Origin: Gammaproteobacteria bacterium
GTDB lineage: Bacteria; Pseudomonadota; Gammaproteobacteria; Pseudomonadales; Azotimanducaceae
NCBI GenBank assembly: GCA_030430515.1
Contig: JAUIKX010000077.1
Span: 1 to 12,957 of the forward strand
Length of the DNA stretch: 12,957 nt
Direction: 5' to 3'
Of the stretch, positions 1 to 6,584 are shown piece after piece (position 1 is the first letter of the stretch; each line of letters starts with the position of its first letter). Below the pieces are notes generated by a model that saw only the letters and a program-made list of their open reading frames with translations, did not search any database and had not been told where the DNA came from. A program made the position numbers and the translations under genes.

Positions 1-1760
1 TCTTCGACCAGGGCATTGATCTCGTCGGCGCTGAAGTTGCCGCGACCACGCACGGTGATCTGACCGTAGTGGGCCTCGGAGTCCGAGAAGAAAATCATGC
101 CGCTACCGTACTTGCCGTAGGCGGTGAATATCCCGATAACCGCTACGATGGCGATACCGAGCGTAACGACGGCATAGCGGGCAGCGAAGCTGAGCAGGCG
201 GGCGTAGAGTCCGGTGAGCGTGTTCAGGCGGGTGGGATCGCCGTCTTCGAGCTGCTTCAGCGTTTCCAGAGACTGCTCGTCACGAGCGCCGGCCTTACCG
301 AACAGCGAGCCGAGCACCGGGCCGAACACCAGTGCGTACAGGAGCGAACCGGACAGCACCGTGAAAACCGTAACCGGCAGGTAGCGCATGAACTTGCCGG
401 AGATTCCCGGCCAGAAAATGAGCGGCAGGAAGGCGGCGAGGGTGGTTGCTACCGACGCGGTGACCGGCCAGAACATCCGTTTTGCTGCGAGGGTGTAGGC
501 GCTTCTGGAGTCGTAACCCTCGAGCATCTTCCGGTCTGCGTACTCCGTGACGACGATCGCACCGTCGATGAGCATACCGAGACCTAACAGAAGGCCGAAC
601 ATGACCATGAAGTTGAACGTGTAGCCGATCATGTAGATCAGCGTCAGCGAAAAGAGAAAGGAGATCGGAATGCCCAGGCCGACGATGATGCCGCTGCGCA
701 GGCCGATGGCGGCAACGACGATGACCATGACCAGCGCCAGGGCGGTCATGATGTTGCCTTCAAGCTCGGTGACCTGTCCCTGCGCAAAAGGTGACTGGTC
801 CTGGGTGAAGAATATGTCCACCTTTGCCGGCAGCGTTTGTTTGTATTCGGCTGTGACGTTTTTCGCGGCTTCGACGGTGTCGATGAGGTTGGAGCCCGTG
901 CGTTTCAGCACGTTCAGCGAAATCGTTCGTTTGCCGTTGACGCGAGCATAGCGATCCCGGTCTTTGAAGGTGCGCCGCACCGTGGCGACGTCTGACAGCG
1001 TTACCACAGTGTCACCGCTGGCGCGGATCGGCAGGTCGTACATGTCCTGGGCGGTTTCGATGATGCTCGGCACTTTCACGGAGAAACGGCCGCTGCCGGT
1101 GTCGATGCTGCCCGCGGGAATGAGCCTGTTGTTGCGCAGGATCGTGTTGATCAGCTCTTCGCCGGAAATGCGATACGATTCCAGAGCATCCGGGTCGATG
1201 ATCGCTTCGAGCATCTCTTCGCGATGGCCCTGCATCTCCACATCCCGTACGTCCGGGATGGTCTCAATGCGATCCCGCAGATCCAGTGCCAGGTTGTACA
1301 GCAGGCGTTCGGGGACTTCATCGCCGACGAAGTTGATCTGCAGAATCGGCCAGTCTTCGGTGCTTTCTTCGCGGATGATGGGCTCTTCGATGGTGCTCGG
1401 CATTTCCGGTTTGGCACGATCCACCGCTTCCCTGAGATCGAGCAGCGCCTGATCCAGGTCGTAGTCGGCGTCGAATTCCACCATCACGCTCGCCGCGTTT
1501 TCGTAGGCGTAGGAGGTGATCTCTTCAACACCCTCGACGGCGCGGATCTCGATTTCCAGCGGCATTGCGAGGAGGCGTTCCGAATCCTCTGGTGAAATGC
1601 CCTCGTTGATGACCTGCACGATGAAGAACGGCACCTGGATGGAAGGATCGTTTTCAATGGGCATGGCCACTCGCGAGATGATGCCCGCGAGCACCACCAT
1701 GAACATGATGAGCAGGGTGGTTCTAGTGCGGCTTATGGCCGCTTCGATGAACGCGTTCAC
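1..1760 (-). CDS. RND-family efflux permease, N-terminal part (runs off left edge)
   Basis: Inner-membrane proton-driven pump subunit of the HAE1/AcrB type. The frame is open for 586 codons from a GTG at 1760 to the window edge, about the first 56% of a usual permease of roughly 1,040 residues. The first transmembrane helix is at about residues 14-33. A periplasmic porter region follows to about 335, then a block of hydrophobic helices at about 337-485. TM4 carries LIDGAIVV (396-403), where AcrB has LVDDAIVV, so the first proton-relay Asp is kept (D399) and the second is Gly; heavy-metal RND pumps also have a VDG motif, so this need not mean loss of function. The FF-x-x-x-E segment after TM7 (about 557-562) is present. 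The GTG overlaps the adaptor's TGA by 4 bases (GTGA), which indicates translational coupling. The substrate cannot be told from the sequence. Confidence 0.93.
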   Translation of the reverse strand, partial: MNAFIEAAISRTRTTLLIMFMVVLAGIISRVAMPIENDPSIQVPFFIVQVINEGISPEDSERLLAMPLEIEIRAVEGVEEITSYAYENAASVMVEFDADYDLDQALLDLREAVDRAKPEMPSTIEEPIIREESTEDWPILQINFVGDEVPERLLYNLALDLRDRIETIPDVRDVEMQGHREEMLEAIIDPDALESYRISGEELINTILRNNRLIPAGSIDTGSGRFSVKVPSIIETAQDMYDLPIRASGDTVVTLSDVATVRRTFKDRDRYARVNGKRTISLNVLKRTGSNLIDTVEAAKNVTAEYKQTLPAKVDIFFTQDQSPFAQGQVTELEGNIMTALALVMVIVVAAIGLRSGIIVGLGIPISFLFSLTLIYMIGYTFNFMVMFGLLLGLGMLIDGAIVVTEYADRKMLEGYDSRSAYTLAAKRMFWPVTASVATTLAAFLPLIFWPGISGKFMRYLPVTVFTVLSGSLLYALVFGPVLGSLFGKAGARDEQSLETLKQLEDGDPTRLNTLTGLYARLLSFAARYAVVTLGIAIVAVIGIFTAYGKYGSGMIFFSDSEAHYGQITVRGRGNFSADEINALVE

Positions 1761-2856
1761 GGGCCGGCGGCGATGTGTATGGGCTCAGCCGCGATTTCTC
1801 TCAGCCCTGCTTCAGATTCGGCTTCACTGGGTACCGGGGCGATGCCAGGCTCCTGTTCGGGTACTCGGGCAGGCATTTCGGGACCAGCTTCGAATTCAAC
1901 CTCTACGAGTTCGCCGGGTACGACCAGCTCCTGGCCGACGGTGATGATGGTGGCTCGTTCGGGCAGGCCGCTCAGCCAGACACCGTTGCCATCGTCGTCG
2001 AGAATGTCCACGTGATGAAACTCGACCCTGTTTTCAGCATCGAGCAGGCGTACGCCGATGCTGCCATCGTCTCCACGGGGTACGTGCGCGTTTGCGGATC
2101 ACTCTGCTGGCCGATGAAGGTCACCTCGCCTTCGACGTTCCGCCCGTTCATCAGGTAGCCGGTTGCGGGTCGGCCTGCTCTGACCATTGGCACGTCCACT
2201 TCGGCGACCTGGCCGATGAGCAGCATGGGGTTCAGGTCAACGATGGTGGCGCAGGCGCTGCCGGGGCTGACGAAATCGCCTACTTCGAGCGAAACGGTTT
2301 CCACGACACCGTCGAACGGCGCGCGGACCAGCGTGCGATCAATCTCGAGCTGTCGGCGCTCCACCTGTGCGCGGGCCGCTGCCAGGCGTGCTTTTGCCTG
2401 CGCGATGGCGGTTTCCGATTGGAAGCCCTTGGCTTTCAGCTTCAGCGCGCCTTTGTATTCGATCTCGGCCTGGTTCAGCGCTTCTTTCGCTTCATAAAGA
2501 CCCGCTTTGCGGTCGTCCATCGCGAGGCGGCACAGCAGCTGCCCTTTGCTGACCTCGTCGCCGCGCTCCACCGGGCGCTCTTCGACCCGGCCGCCGGTCT
2601 CTGCCCGTACCGAGACGGTGCGCTTGTTCTCGGTGCGTCCGCGAAGCACCACGTGCTGCGTATGCGGTTGTGCATACACCACGCTAGCCCGTACCCGTGT
2701 GGGCTGCTTGTCTTCCGACTCCGCATCGAGCTTGGCGTTCTGCTCGGCCAGATTTGCGGGCACGGGCGTGTCGTCTTCGGTGCCCAGCTGCCCGGACAGC
2801 AGCCACAGGATGAGCAGTAGGGCGATGATCGCGGCGGTGATGTAAGTTGTGCGCAT
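1757..2856 (-). pseudogene. RND periplasmic adaptor (membrane fusion protein), frame-broken with internal deletion
   Basis: The adaptor should bridge the permease and an outer-membrane channel. Start ATG at 2856 follows GGAG 11 bases upstream and opens an N-terminal membrane anchor (residues about 5-21). A lipoyl-like half-motif (about 77-112), an alpha-helical hairpin (about 120-172), the returning lipoyl half (RAPFDGVV, 178-185) and a beta-barrel follow in one frame up to TRTYPVE (256-262). After about position 2071 that frame becomes unrelated sequence and stops at 1972. The family-like C-terminus (DDGSIGVRLLDAENRVEFHH onward) continues in another frame down to 1757. In relatives I recall, some 38-40 residues (the last barrel strands and the linker) separate these two blocks; here they are adjacent. 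A deletion of about 115 bases, not a multiple of three, fits. Either a recent pseudogene or an assembly error. Confidence 0.8.
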
Positions 2857-2876
2857 AGGGTAGGAGGCTCCGCATC

Positions 2877-2940
2877 GATACCGGTTTCTCGAAGTTGAGG
2901 GCCAGACCGGGCGCTTGGTCTGCGAAACGGATATCGGTTT
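2877..2940. promoter_or_regulatory. Candidate operator region upstream of the efflux operon
   Basis: Positions 2925-2940 read AAACGGATATCGGTTT, a 16-bp palindrome with one mismatched pair (2929/2936). An 11-base half of it, GATATCGGTTT (2930-2940), recurs as GATACCGGTTT at 2877-2887 with one difference. Between them lies a 6-bp inverted repeat, CAGACC (2903-2908) and GGTCTG (2917-2922), with an 8-base loop. The region precedes the adaptor start at 2856 by 21 to 84 bases, where TetR- or MarR-type repressors of efflux operons often bind. No regulator gene is in the window and I found no convincing -35/-10 pair, so the role is inferred from position and symmetry only. Confidence 0.35.
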
Positions 2941-3039
2941 GCTACCAAAAGTAACATCGAAGGATAGCACCCGTCCATTACTTCCGCCAGCGCGGCAGCA
3001 GACCCATGCCGGGAATATGGGAACGGGTTAACGGGATCA

Positions 3040-3063
3040 GGGCCGGAGTGCGCGCTCCGGCCC
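3040..3063 (-). terminator. Strong GC hairpin after the GST gene, possible terminator
   Basis: GGGCCGGAG (3040-3048) pairs perfectly with CTCCGGCCC (3055-3063) across a 6-base loop. It begins 25 bases beyond the GST stop codon in the direction of transcription. No T-run follows on the minus strand, so it is not a classic intrinsic terminator. It may stabilise the 3' end or end transcription together with Rho before the efflux operon. Confidence 0.45.
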
Positions 3064-3087
3064 CAGAGTGGTCAGGACCAGGGGTAC

Positions 3088-3699
3088 CTAGGCGGACGCG
3101 CTTTCGCGGCTCGACATGCGTTGGAACCAGGCCTGAAGGTTGCCTAGCTCTTCGCCCAGCGGCTGGCCGACGTTGTTACCGAAGAGCACGAAGCAGAATA
3201 GCAGAATGTCGGCGAGGGTCATTTTATCGCCGGCAAGGAAGTTTTTACCTTCCATGAGGCCGTCCAACCAGGCGAGCTTCTCCCGGGTGATCTGCTTCAG
3301 ACCTTCAGCAGCCTCCGGAATCGTCGTGATGCGGTCTTTGAAAAGGCCCAGGCCTTCACTGTAACGGAAGCCGTTTGCCAGGTTCTCACACACGTACAGG
3401 TCAACCCGCCGGGTCCACATGCGGGTAAGTGCGCGCTCTTCAGCGGTTTCGCCGATCAGGGACGGCCCGTCGCCGACTTCGTCCAGGTACTCGCAGATGG
3501 CTGTGACTTCGGCCAGGTGGGTACCGTCGTCCAGTTCCAGTGAGGGCAGCATGCCGGAGGGGTTGCGGGCTGTGTGGGCTGACTGGCGGTTTTCACCGCC
3601 CATGATGTCCACTTCCACCAGTTCCAGGTCGACCCCTTTCTCTGCGGCGAACATGCGCACGACGTGGGGGTTCGGTCCAACGGAGTTGTAGAGTTTCAT
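3088..3699 (-). CDS. Glutathione S-transferase family protein
   Basis: A 203-residue cytosolic GST of normal length that would conjugate glutathione to electrophiles or use it in reduction or isomerisation. The thioredoxin-like N-terminal domain (1 to about 78) opens with MKLYNSVGPNPHVVR. It has the cis-proline turn GMLPSLEL (P52) and LAEVTAI (62-68), where many GSTs have Glu-Ser for binding the gamma-glutamyl group; here it is Glu64-Val65. The helical C-terminal domain (about 88-200) keeps the N-capping box GDKMTLADI (157-165). The start at 3699 is preferred because GAGG lies 7 bases before it; the open frame runs 44 codons further upstream, but that part is unlike any GST and overlaps gloA. 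It sits 43 bases after gloA and is probably co-transcribed with it. Specific substrate unknown. Confidence 0.92.
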   Translation of the reverse strand: MKLYNSVGPNPHVVRMFAAEKGVDLELVEVDIMGGENRQSAHTARNPSGMLPSLELDDGTHLAEVTAICEYLDEVGDGPSLIGETAEERALTRMWTRRVDLYVCENLANGFRYSEGLGLFKDRITTIPEAAEGLKQITREKLAWLDGLMEGKNFLAGDKMTLADILLFCFVLFGNNVGQPLGEELGNLQAWFQRMSSRESASA

Positions 3700-3742
3700 T
3701 CTGAGTCCTCGTTGTTGATGCGGTTTCTGGAGAGAGGCTGGA

Positions 3743-4162
3743 TCACCACTCGCCGGTGTTTTCCATGCTGGCCCACGGCTCTGCGGGTTCGAGCGCGGTG
3801 CCGGCCTGAAGAAGTTCGATGGAGATGCCATCGGGAGACCTGACGAACGCCATGCGGCCGTCTCTCGGTGGTCGGTTGATCGTCACACCGCCGTCCATCA
3901 GGCGCTGGCAGGTGGCGTAGATATCCTCTACGGCGTACGCGAGGTGACCAAAATTACGGCCGCCATCATAGGTTTCCGGGTCCCAGTTGTAAGTTAGTTC
4001 CACCTGAGCGCTTTCGTCGCCGGGTGCGGCCAGAAAGATCAGCGAAAAACGTCCTTCTTCGCTGTCGTAGCGACGCAGCTGCGTCAGGCCGAGCTTGTCG
4101 CAGTAAAAGTCCAGAGACGCATCCACATCGCTCACGCGCACCATGGTGTGCAGGTATTTCAT
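3743..4162 (-). CDS. gloA: Lactoylglutathione lyase (glyoxalase I)
   Basis: A 139-residue VOC-superfamily enzyme that converts the hemithioacetal of methylglyoxal and glutathione to S-lactoylglutathione (EC 4.4.1.5), the first step of methylglyoxal detoxification in the cytoplasm. The N-terminus (LHTMVRVSDVDASLDFY, 4-20) and VELTYNWD (54-61) closely resemble E. coli GloA. The four metal ligands are visible as His5, Glu55, His73 and Glu116, matching His5, Glu56, His74 and Glu122 of E. coli. The latter is a nickel/cobalt-type enzyme, so the same metal preference is likely. The tail after about residue 122 differs from E. coli. The ATG at 4162 has a GAAGG-like site upstream. It pairs with the downstream GST gene, both glutathione-dependent. 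The hydrolase GloB is not in the window. Confidence 0.95.
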   Translation of the reverse strand: MKYLHTMVRVSDVDASLDFYCDKLGLTQLRRYDSEEGRFSLIFLAAPGDESAQVELTYNWDPETYDGGRNFGHLAYAVEDIYATCQRLMDGGVTINRPPRDGRMAFVRSPDGISIELLQAGTALEPAEPWASMENTGEW

Positions 4163-4219
4163 TGAAGTCCCACCCTTCCCGGGGTTTCAGAGCGGTTAGC
4201 TTCTCGTAAATGGCTGGAT

Positions 4220-4246
4220 AAAAAAAGCCCCACGCTGGGTGGGGCT
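4220..4246 (-). terminator. Intrinsic terminator of the 49-residue membrane protein transcript
   Basis: Read on the minus strand, an 8-bp perfect stem (AGCCCCAC / GTGGGGCT, 4246-4239 with 4233-4226) closes a 5-base loop and runs straight into seven T residues (4226-4220). This is a textbook Rho-independent terminator. It lies 69 bases after the stop of the small gene at 4316-4465 and 57 bases before the gloA start, so it separates the two transcripts and implies that gloA has its own promoter within about 4163-4219. Confidence 0.88.
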
Positions 4247-4315
4247 GATCAGTGGTTTGCCGGCCTTGGTTGTAGCAGGCAACCTTTCATGGAGAGTTGG
4301 GGTGAGCGGTTTCCG

Positions 4316-4465
4316 CTAGAGAATCCACAGGCTCGAGATGACGGTTGCGAGCGTCAGGAGAGCGCCGAGGAGAAGAGCGCTTTCTTGAGTGCTCAGGGCT
4401 TCCTCAGATTCAAATTTGAACGAGGTTGCCGAGGTCTGGTTGCTGTTGCGAGTCATCGTTTGCAT
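4316..4465 (-). CDS. Small single-span membrane protein (49 aa), hypothetical
   Basis: I do not recognise this protein. It has a polar Ser/Thr/Asn-rich N-terminal half (1 to about 27, several Glu near 19-29) and a hydrophobic C-terminal helix at about 30-49 (ALLLGALLTLATVISSLWIL), so it is probably inserted in the inner membrane by its tail. The ATG at 4465 has an AGGAG site six bases upstream. The frame extends 12 more codons to 4501, but that extension would lie across the ribosome-binding site and is unlikely. A strong intrinsic terminator follows 69 bases after the stop codon, which supports a real single-gene transcript. Small tail-anchored proteins of this size often modulate larger membrane complexes, but nothing nearby points to a partner. 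Confidence 0.7.
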   Translation of the reverse strand: MQTMTRNSNQTSATSFKFESEEALSTQESALLLGALLTLATVISSLWIL

Positions 4466-4553
4466 GTGTGGCTCCTGTTTTGGGCGTTTCCGTTCAAACA
4501 CCCTTTGGATACTGCTCGATGTTTAGATTAGTAGCTGGATGTGCAACCAGGTC

Positions 4554-4607
4554 GGAGGAAAAGTGGAGGTAAATTGGAGGGCATGGCTGGCGGGCCTGGC
4601 TGGCGGG
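4554..4607. repeat. Short periodic repeats between two small genes
   Basis: GGAGG occurs three times with an exact 11-base period (4554, 4565, 4576). Immediately beyond is a 10-base direct repeat, GGCTGGCGGG, at 4585-4594 and 4598-4607 (13-base period). This lies in the 186-base gap between the 49-residue and 65-residue genes, which otherwise shows no gene. Function, if any, is unknown; chance or low-complexity drift is possible. Confidence 0.5.
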
Positions 4608-4651
4608 AAGGGCCGGGCCCGATCGGTTGCCCGCCGCCGCCAAGTACGTAA

Positions 4652-4849
4652 TCAGGAGCTTTTCTGCTCGAGGGTCTGCAGCTGATCCACGCGTTTTTCG
4701 ATAGAGCGCCGGAAGGCTGCGGCGACGGAACGCGTGAGCGGGCGCTTGTCGGCCCTGCGAGCCTTGAATTCGGCTTCGAGGCTGCGGATTTCCTGTGTAA
4801 GACGTTCTTTGACTTCTGCGTCGCCCATCGGTACTGCCTGATGCGCCAT
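4652..4849 (-). CDS. Small charged helical protein (65 aa), hypothetical
   Basis: I do not recognise this protein. It is rich in Lys, Arg, Glu and Gln with almost no strongly hydrophobic stretch and no signal peptide. Residues about 10-33 and 43-62 look like two amphipathic helices with Leu/Ile/Val at near-heptad spacing (VKERLTQEIRSLEAEF, then RRSIEKRVDQLQTLEQ), so a short antiparallel coiled-coil or dimer in the cytoplasm is plausible. Neither the ATG at 4849 nor the alternative at 4828 has a strong ribosome-binding site; the longer form is given. A TACAAT box lies upstream on the same strand. It is transcribed away from the metalloprotease gene, with which it shares a 175-base divergent promoter region. 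Confidence 0.6.
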   Translation of the reverse strand: MAHQAVPMGDAEVKERLTQEIRSLEAEFKARRADKRPLTRSVAAAFRRSIEKRVDQLQTLEQKSS

Positions 4850-4908
4850 TTCTATGGAACTGATGTTATTTCATGGCCCCGCGAATGGGTTGCGGAGTCC
4901 GTAAAGAG

Positions 4909-4914
4909 ATTGTA
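4909..4914 (-). promoter_or_regulatory. Possible -10 box for the 65-residue gene
   Basis: On the minus strand the hexamer reads TACAAT, five of six matches to the sigma-70 consensus, giving a leader of about 50 bases before the ATG at 4849. No recognisable -35 is found 16-18 bases upstream, so the call rests on the -10 alone. Confidence 0.28.
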
Positions 4915-4953
4915 ACGGCGCTGAAATTTTCCGACGTGAGCGTGGTCTCAGTG

Positions 4954-4981
4954 TTGCCGGAAAATTGACGCGCCGTACACT
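4954..4981 (+). promoter_or_regulatory. Candidate sigma-70 promoter of the M48 protease gene
   Basis: TTGCCG (4954-4959) and TACACT (4976-4981) are separated by 16 bases, each matching four of six consensus positions. Transcription would begin near 4988, giving a leader of about 37 bases before the ATG at 5025. A nearby TTGACG (4965-4970) is a better -35 hexamer, but no acceptable -10 lies at the right distance. Confidence 0.4.
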
Positions 4982-5024
4982 GTAGGGAAGAGAACTTCGA
5001 TAAATCGCTCTGCAGGTCAGCTAA

Positions 5025-6584
5025 ATGGGTTCAAAGATGAAAGTTGCGTTCCGCTCCTTGCTTGTGGTGCTCCTGGCGATGCACCTCCTTTCTGGGTGTG
5101 TGGTCAATCCTGTGACCGGCGAGAACGAAATCGGGTGGGTGAGCACCGAGGCGCAGATCGACATCGGCCGCAAGAACTACGTGCCTGCTCAGCAGATGCA
5201 GGGCGGACAATACAAGGTTGACCCGGCACTCACGGAATACGTCAATGGTGTCGGCCAGCGCCTGGCAAAGCAGGCACCCATCGACCTGCCCTGGGAGTTT
5301 GTGGTGCTCAACAATTCGGTACCGAATGCCTGGGCCATGCCCGGAGGAAAAATTGCGGTGAACCGTGGCCTGCTGACGGAGCTCGGCAGCGAAGCCGAAC
5401 TGGCGGCGGTGCTCGGGCATGAGGTCGTGCATGCGGCTGCCCGTCATGGCGCCAAGAGCATGGAGCGCGGCATGCTGTTGCAGGGGGCGCTGGTTGCGGC
5501 GGCAATCGGCACCCGTAATCAGGAATATGCGGGTGCGGTGCTGGGCGGAGCCCAACTTGCTGCCGGTCTCGTGACACAGAAATATGGCCGTGATGCGGAG
5601 CGGCAGTCTGACTTCTACGGCACTCGTTACCTCGCCGAAGCCGGCTACGATCCTCAGGCGGCGGTTGACCTGCAGAAGACGTTTGTCAGGCTGTCGGAAG
5701 GCCGCAAGTCGAGCTGGCTCGAGGGGCTCTTTGCCAGCCACCCTCCGTCGACGGAGCGGGTGCGCAACAATCAGGCGCTTGTCAAAACTTTGCGTGCTGA
5801 GGGCTACACAGGAGGAGAGCTGGGCAAGCAGAGATTTGTCGCCGCAACAGCCCGTATCCGAGAAGATGCCGAGGCTTACGCGGCGTACGACGCCGCTCGA
5901 AAAGCCGCTGCCGATAAACGCTACGACGCTGCGGCTGACGAGGTGACCAAAGCCCTGCGCCTGCAGAGCGCTGAAGCACAGTTTCACGGGTTGAGAGGTG
6001 ACATCCGCCGCATGCAGGGGCGTCACGAAGATGCTGTTACCAACTACGACAGGGCCATCGCGCGGGATGACGGCTACTTCGCTTACTATCTCGGTCGCGG
6101 CCTGGCGCGCAGTCAACTTGGGCGGCGTGATGCGGCGAAAGAGGATTTCAGCCGGTCAGTGAATTATCTGCCAACCGCCGTTGCTTACAGCGAACTCGGC
6201 AAGATTGCCGAATCGGAAGGCAATTCGGACGCCGCTGTGAGGTACTACGAAGCGGCGGCGAGTGCGCCGGGTGCAGCAGGACAGCAGGCGATGCAGGGCC
6301 TCGTGCGCCTCGACCTGCCGCGTCAACCCGGCAAGTACGTGCGCGCGGAGCTGGCTCGTGGTGCCCGCGGAGAGGTTCTTCTCAAAGTCACCAACACCAC
6401 GCCCGTGACGCTGACGAACATTCAGGTCAACACGGTTCTGCGCTGGGCGGTGACCGGCGAGCAGGCGTTGTCCCGCCGGGTTGCGAGCCTGTCAGGCGGT
6501 ACAAGCACGTTGATTACGCTGCCGCTACGTAACGACAAGCTCGTTGGGGGCAACGCCTACGCGGTGGCGGCGCAGTCCCGTTAG
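5025..6584 (+). CDS. M48-family zinc metalloprotease lipoprotein with TPR repeats (BepA-like)
   Basis: A 519-residue exported protease. A signal peptide with a lipobox (LLSGC, Cys25) predicts a lipoprotein in the periplasm. The catalytic HEVVH is at 132-136 (zinc ligands His132 and His136, base Glu133). The third ligand is probably Glu192 in the helix YGRDAERQSD (187-196). The segment ASHPPSTERV (237-246) matches the region of BepA that holds a regulatory zinc-contacting His. About 285-415 contains TPR-like helix pairs, as in BepA, and 436-518 is beta-rich and may form an Ig-like domain that BepA lacks. By analogy it would act in quality control of outer-membrane proteins or lipoproteins. The ATG at 5025 has a weak AGGT site; the ATG at 5037 is an alternative with no ribosome-binding site. 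It stands alone on the plus strand, and its TAG overlaps the stop of the convergent operon. Confidence 0.93.
   Translation: MGSKMKVAFRSLLVVLLAMHLLSGCVVNPVTGENEIGWVSTEAQIDIGRKNYVPAQQMQGGQYKVDPALTEYVNGVGQRLAKQAPIDLPWEFVVLNNSVPNAWAMPGGKIAVNRGLLTELGSEAELAAVLGHEVVHAAARHGAKSMERGMLLQGALVAAAIGTRNQEYAGAVLGGAQLAAGLVTQKYGRDAERQSDFYGTRYLAEAGYDPQAAVDLQKTFVRLSEGRKSSWLEGLFASHPPSTERVRNNQALVKTLRAEGYTGGELGKQRFVAATARIREDAEAYAAYDAARKAAADKRYDAAADEVTKALRLQSAEAQFHGLRGDIRRMQGRHEDAVTNYDRAIARDDGYFAYYLGRGLARSQLGRRDAAKEDFSRSVNYLPTAVAYSELGKIAESEGNSDAAVRYYEAAASAPGAAGQQAMQGLVRLDLPRQPGKYVRAELARGARGEVLLKVTNTTPVTLTNIQVNTVLRWAVTGEQALSRRVASLSGGTSTLITLPLRNDKLVGGNAYAVAAQSR

Noticed and set aside
69..1452. Several plus-strand open frames of 90-170 codons
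   Set aside because: They are opposite the intact RND permease reading frame, whose translation is clearly family-like throughout.
1972..2100. Programmed ribosomal frameshift joining the two adaptor frames
   Set aside because: No slippery heptamer or downstream stem is visible at the break, and a frameshift alone would not explain the missing residues of the barrel/linker region.
3006..3257. Plus-strand open frame of 83 codons spanning the hairpin and GST end
   Set aside because: Most of it is antisense to the GST gene and it has no ribosome-binding site or recognisable content.
3700..3831. N-terminal extension of the GST to 3831
   Set aside because: The added residues overlap the end of gloA and do not resemble a GST start; GAGG precedes the ATG at 3699.
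4583..4651. A 22-codon plus-strand frame after the third GGAGG
   Set aside because: Very low complexity (Gly/Pro), spacing to GGAGG too short for normal initiation, and no promoter or partner gene.
5031..6116. A 361-codon open frame antisense to the protease gene
   Set aside because: It lies wholly opposite a convincing M48 protease with signal peptide and HExxH. Its product shows no family motifs, and long antisense frames are expected in GC-rich DNA.
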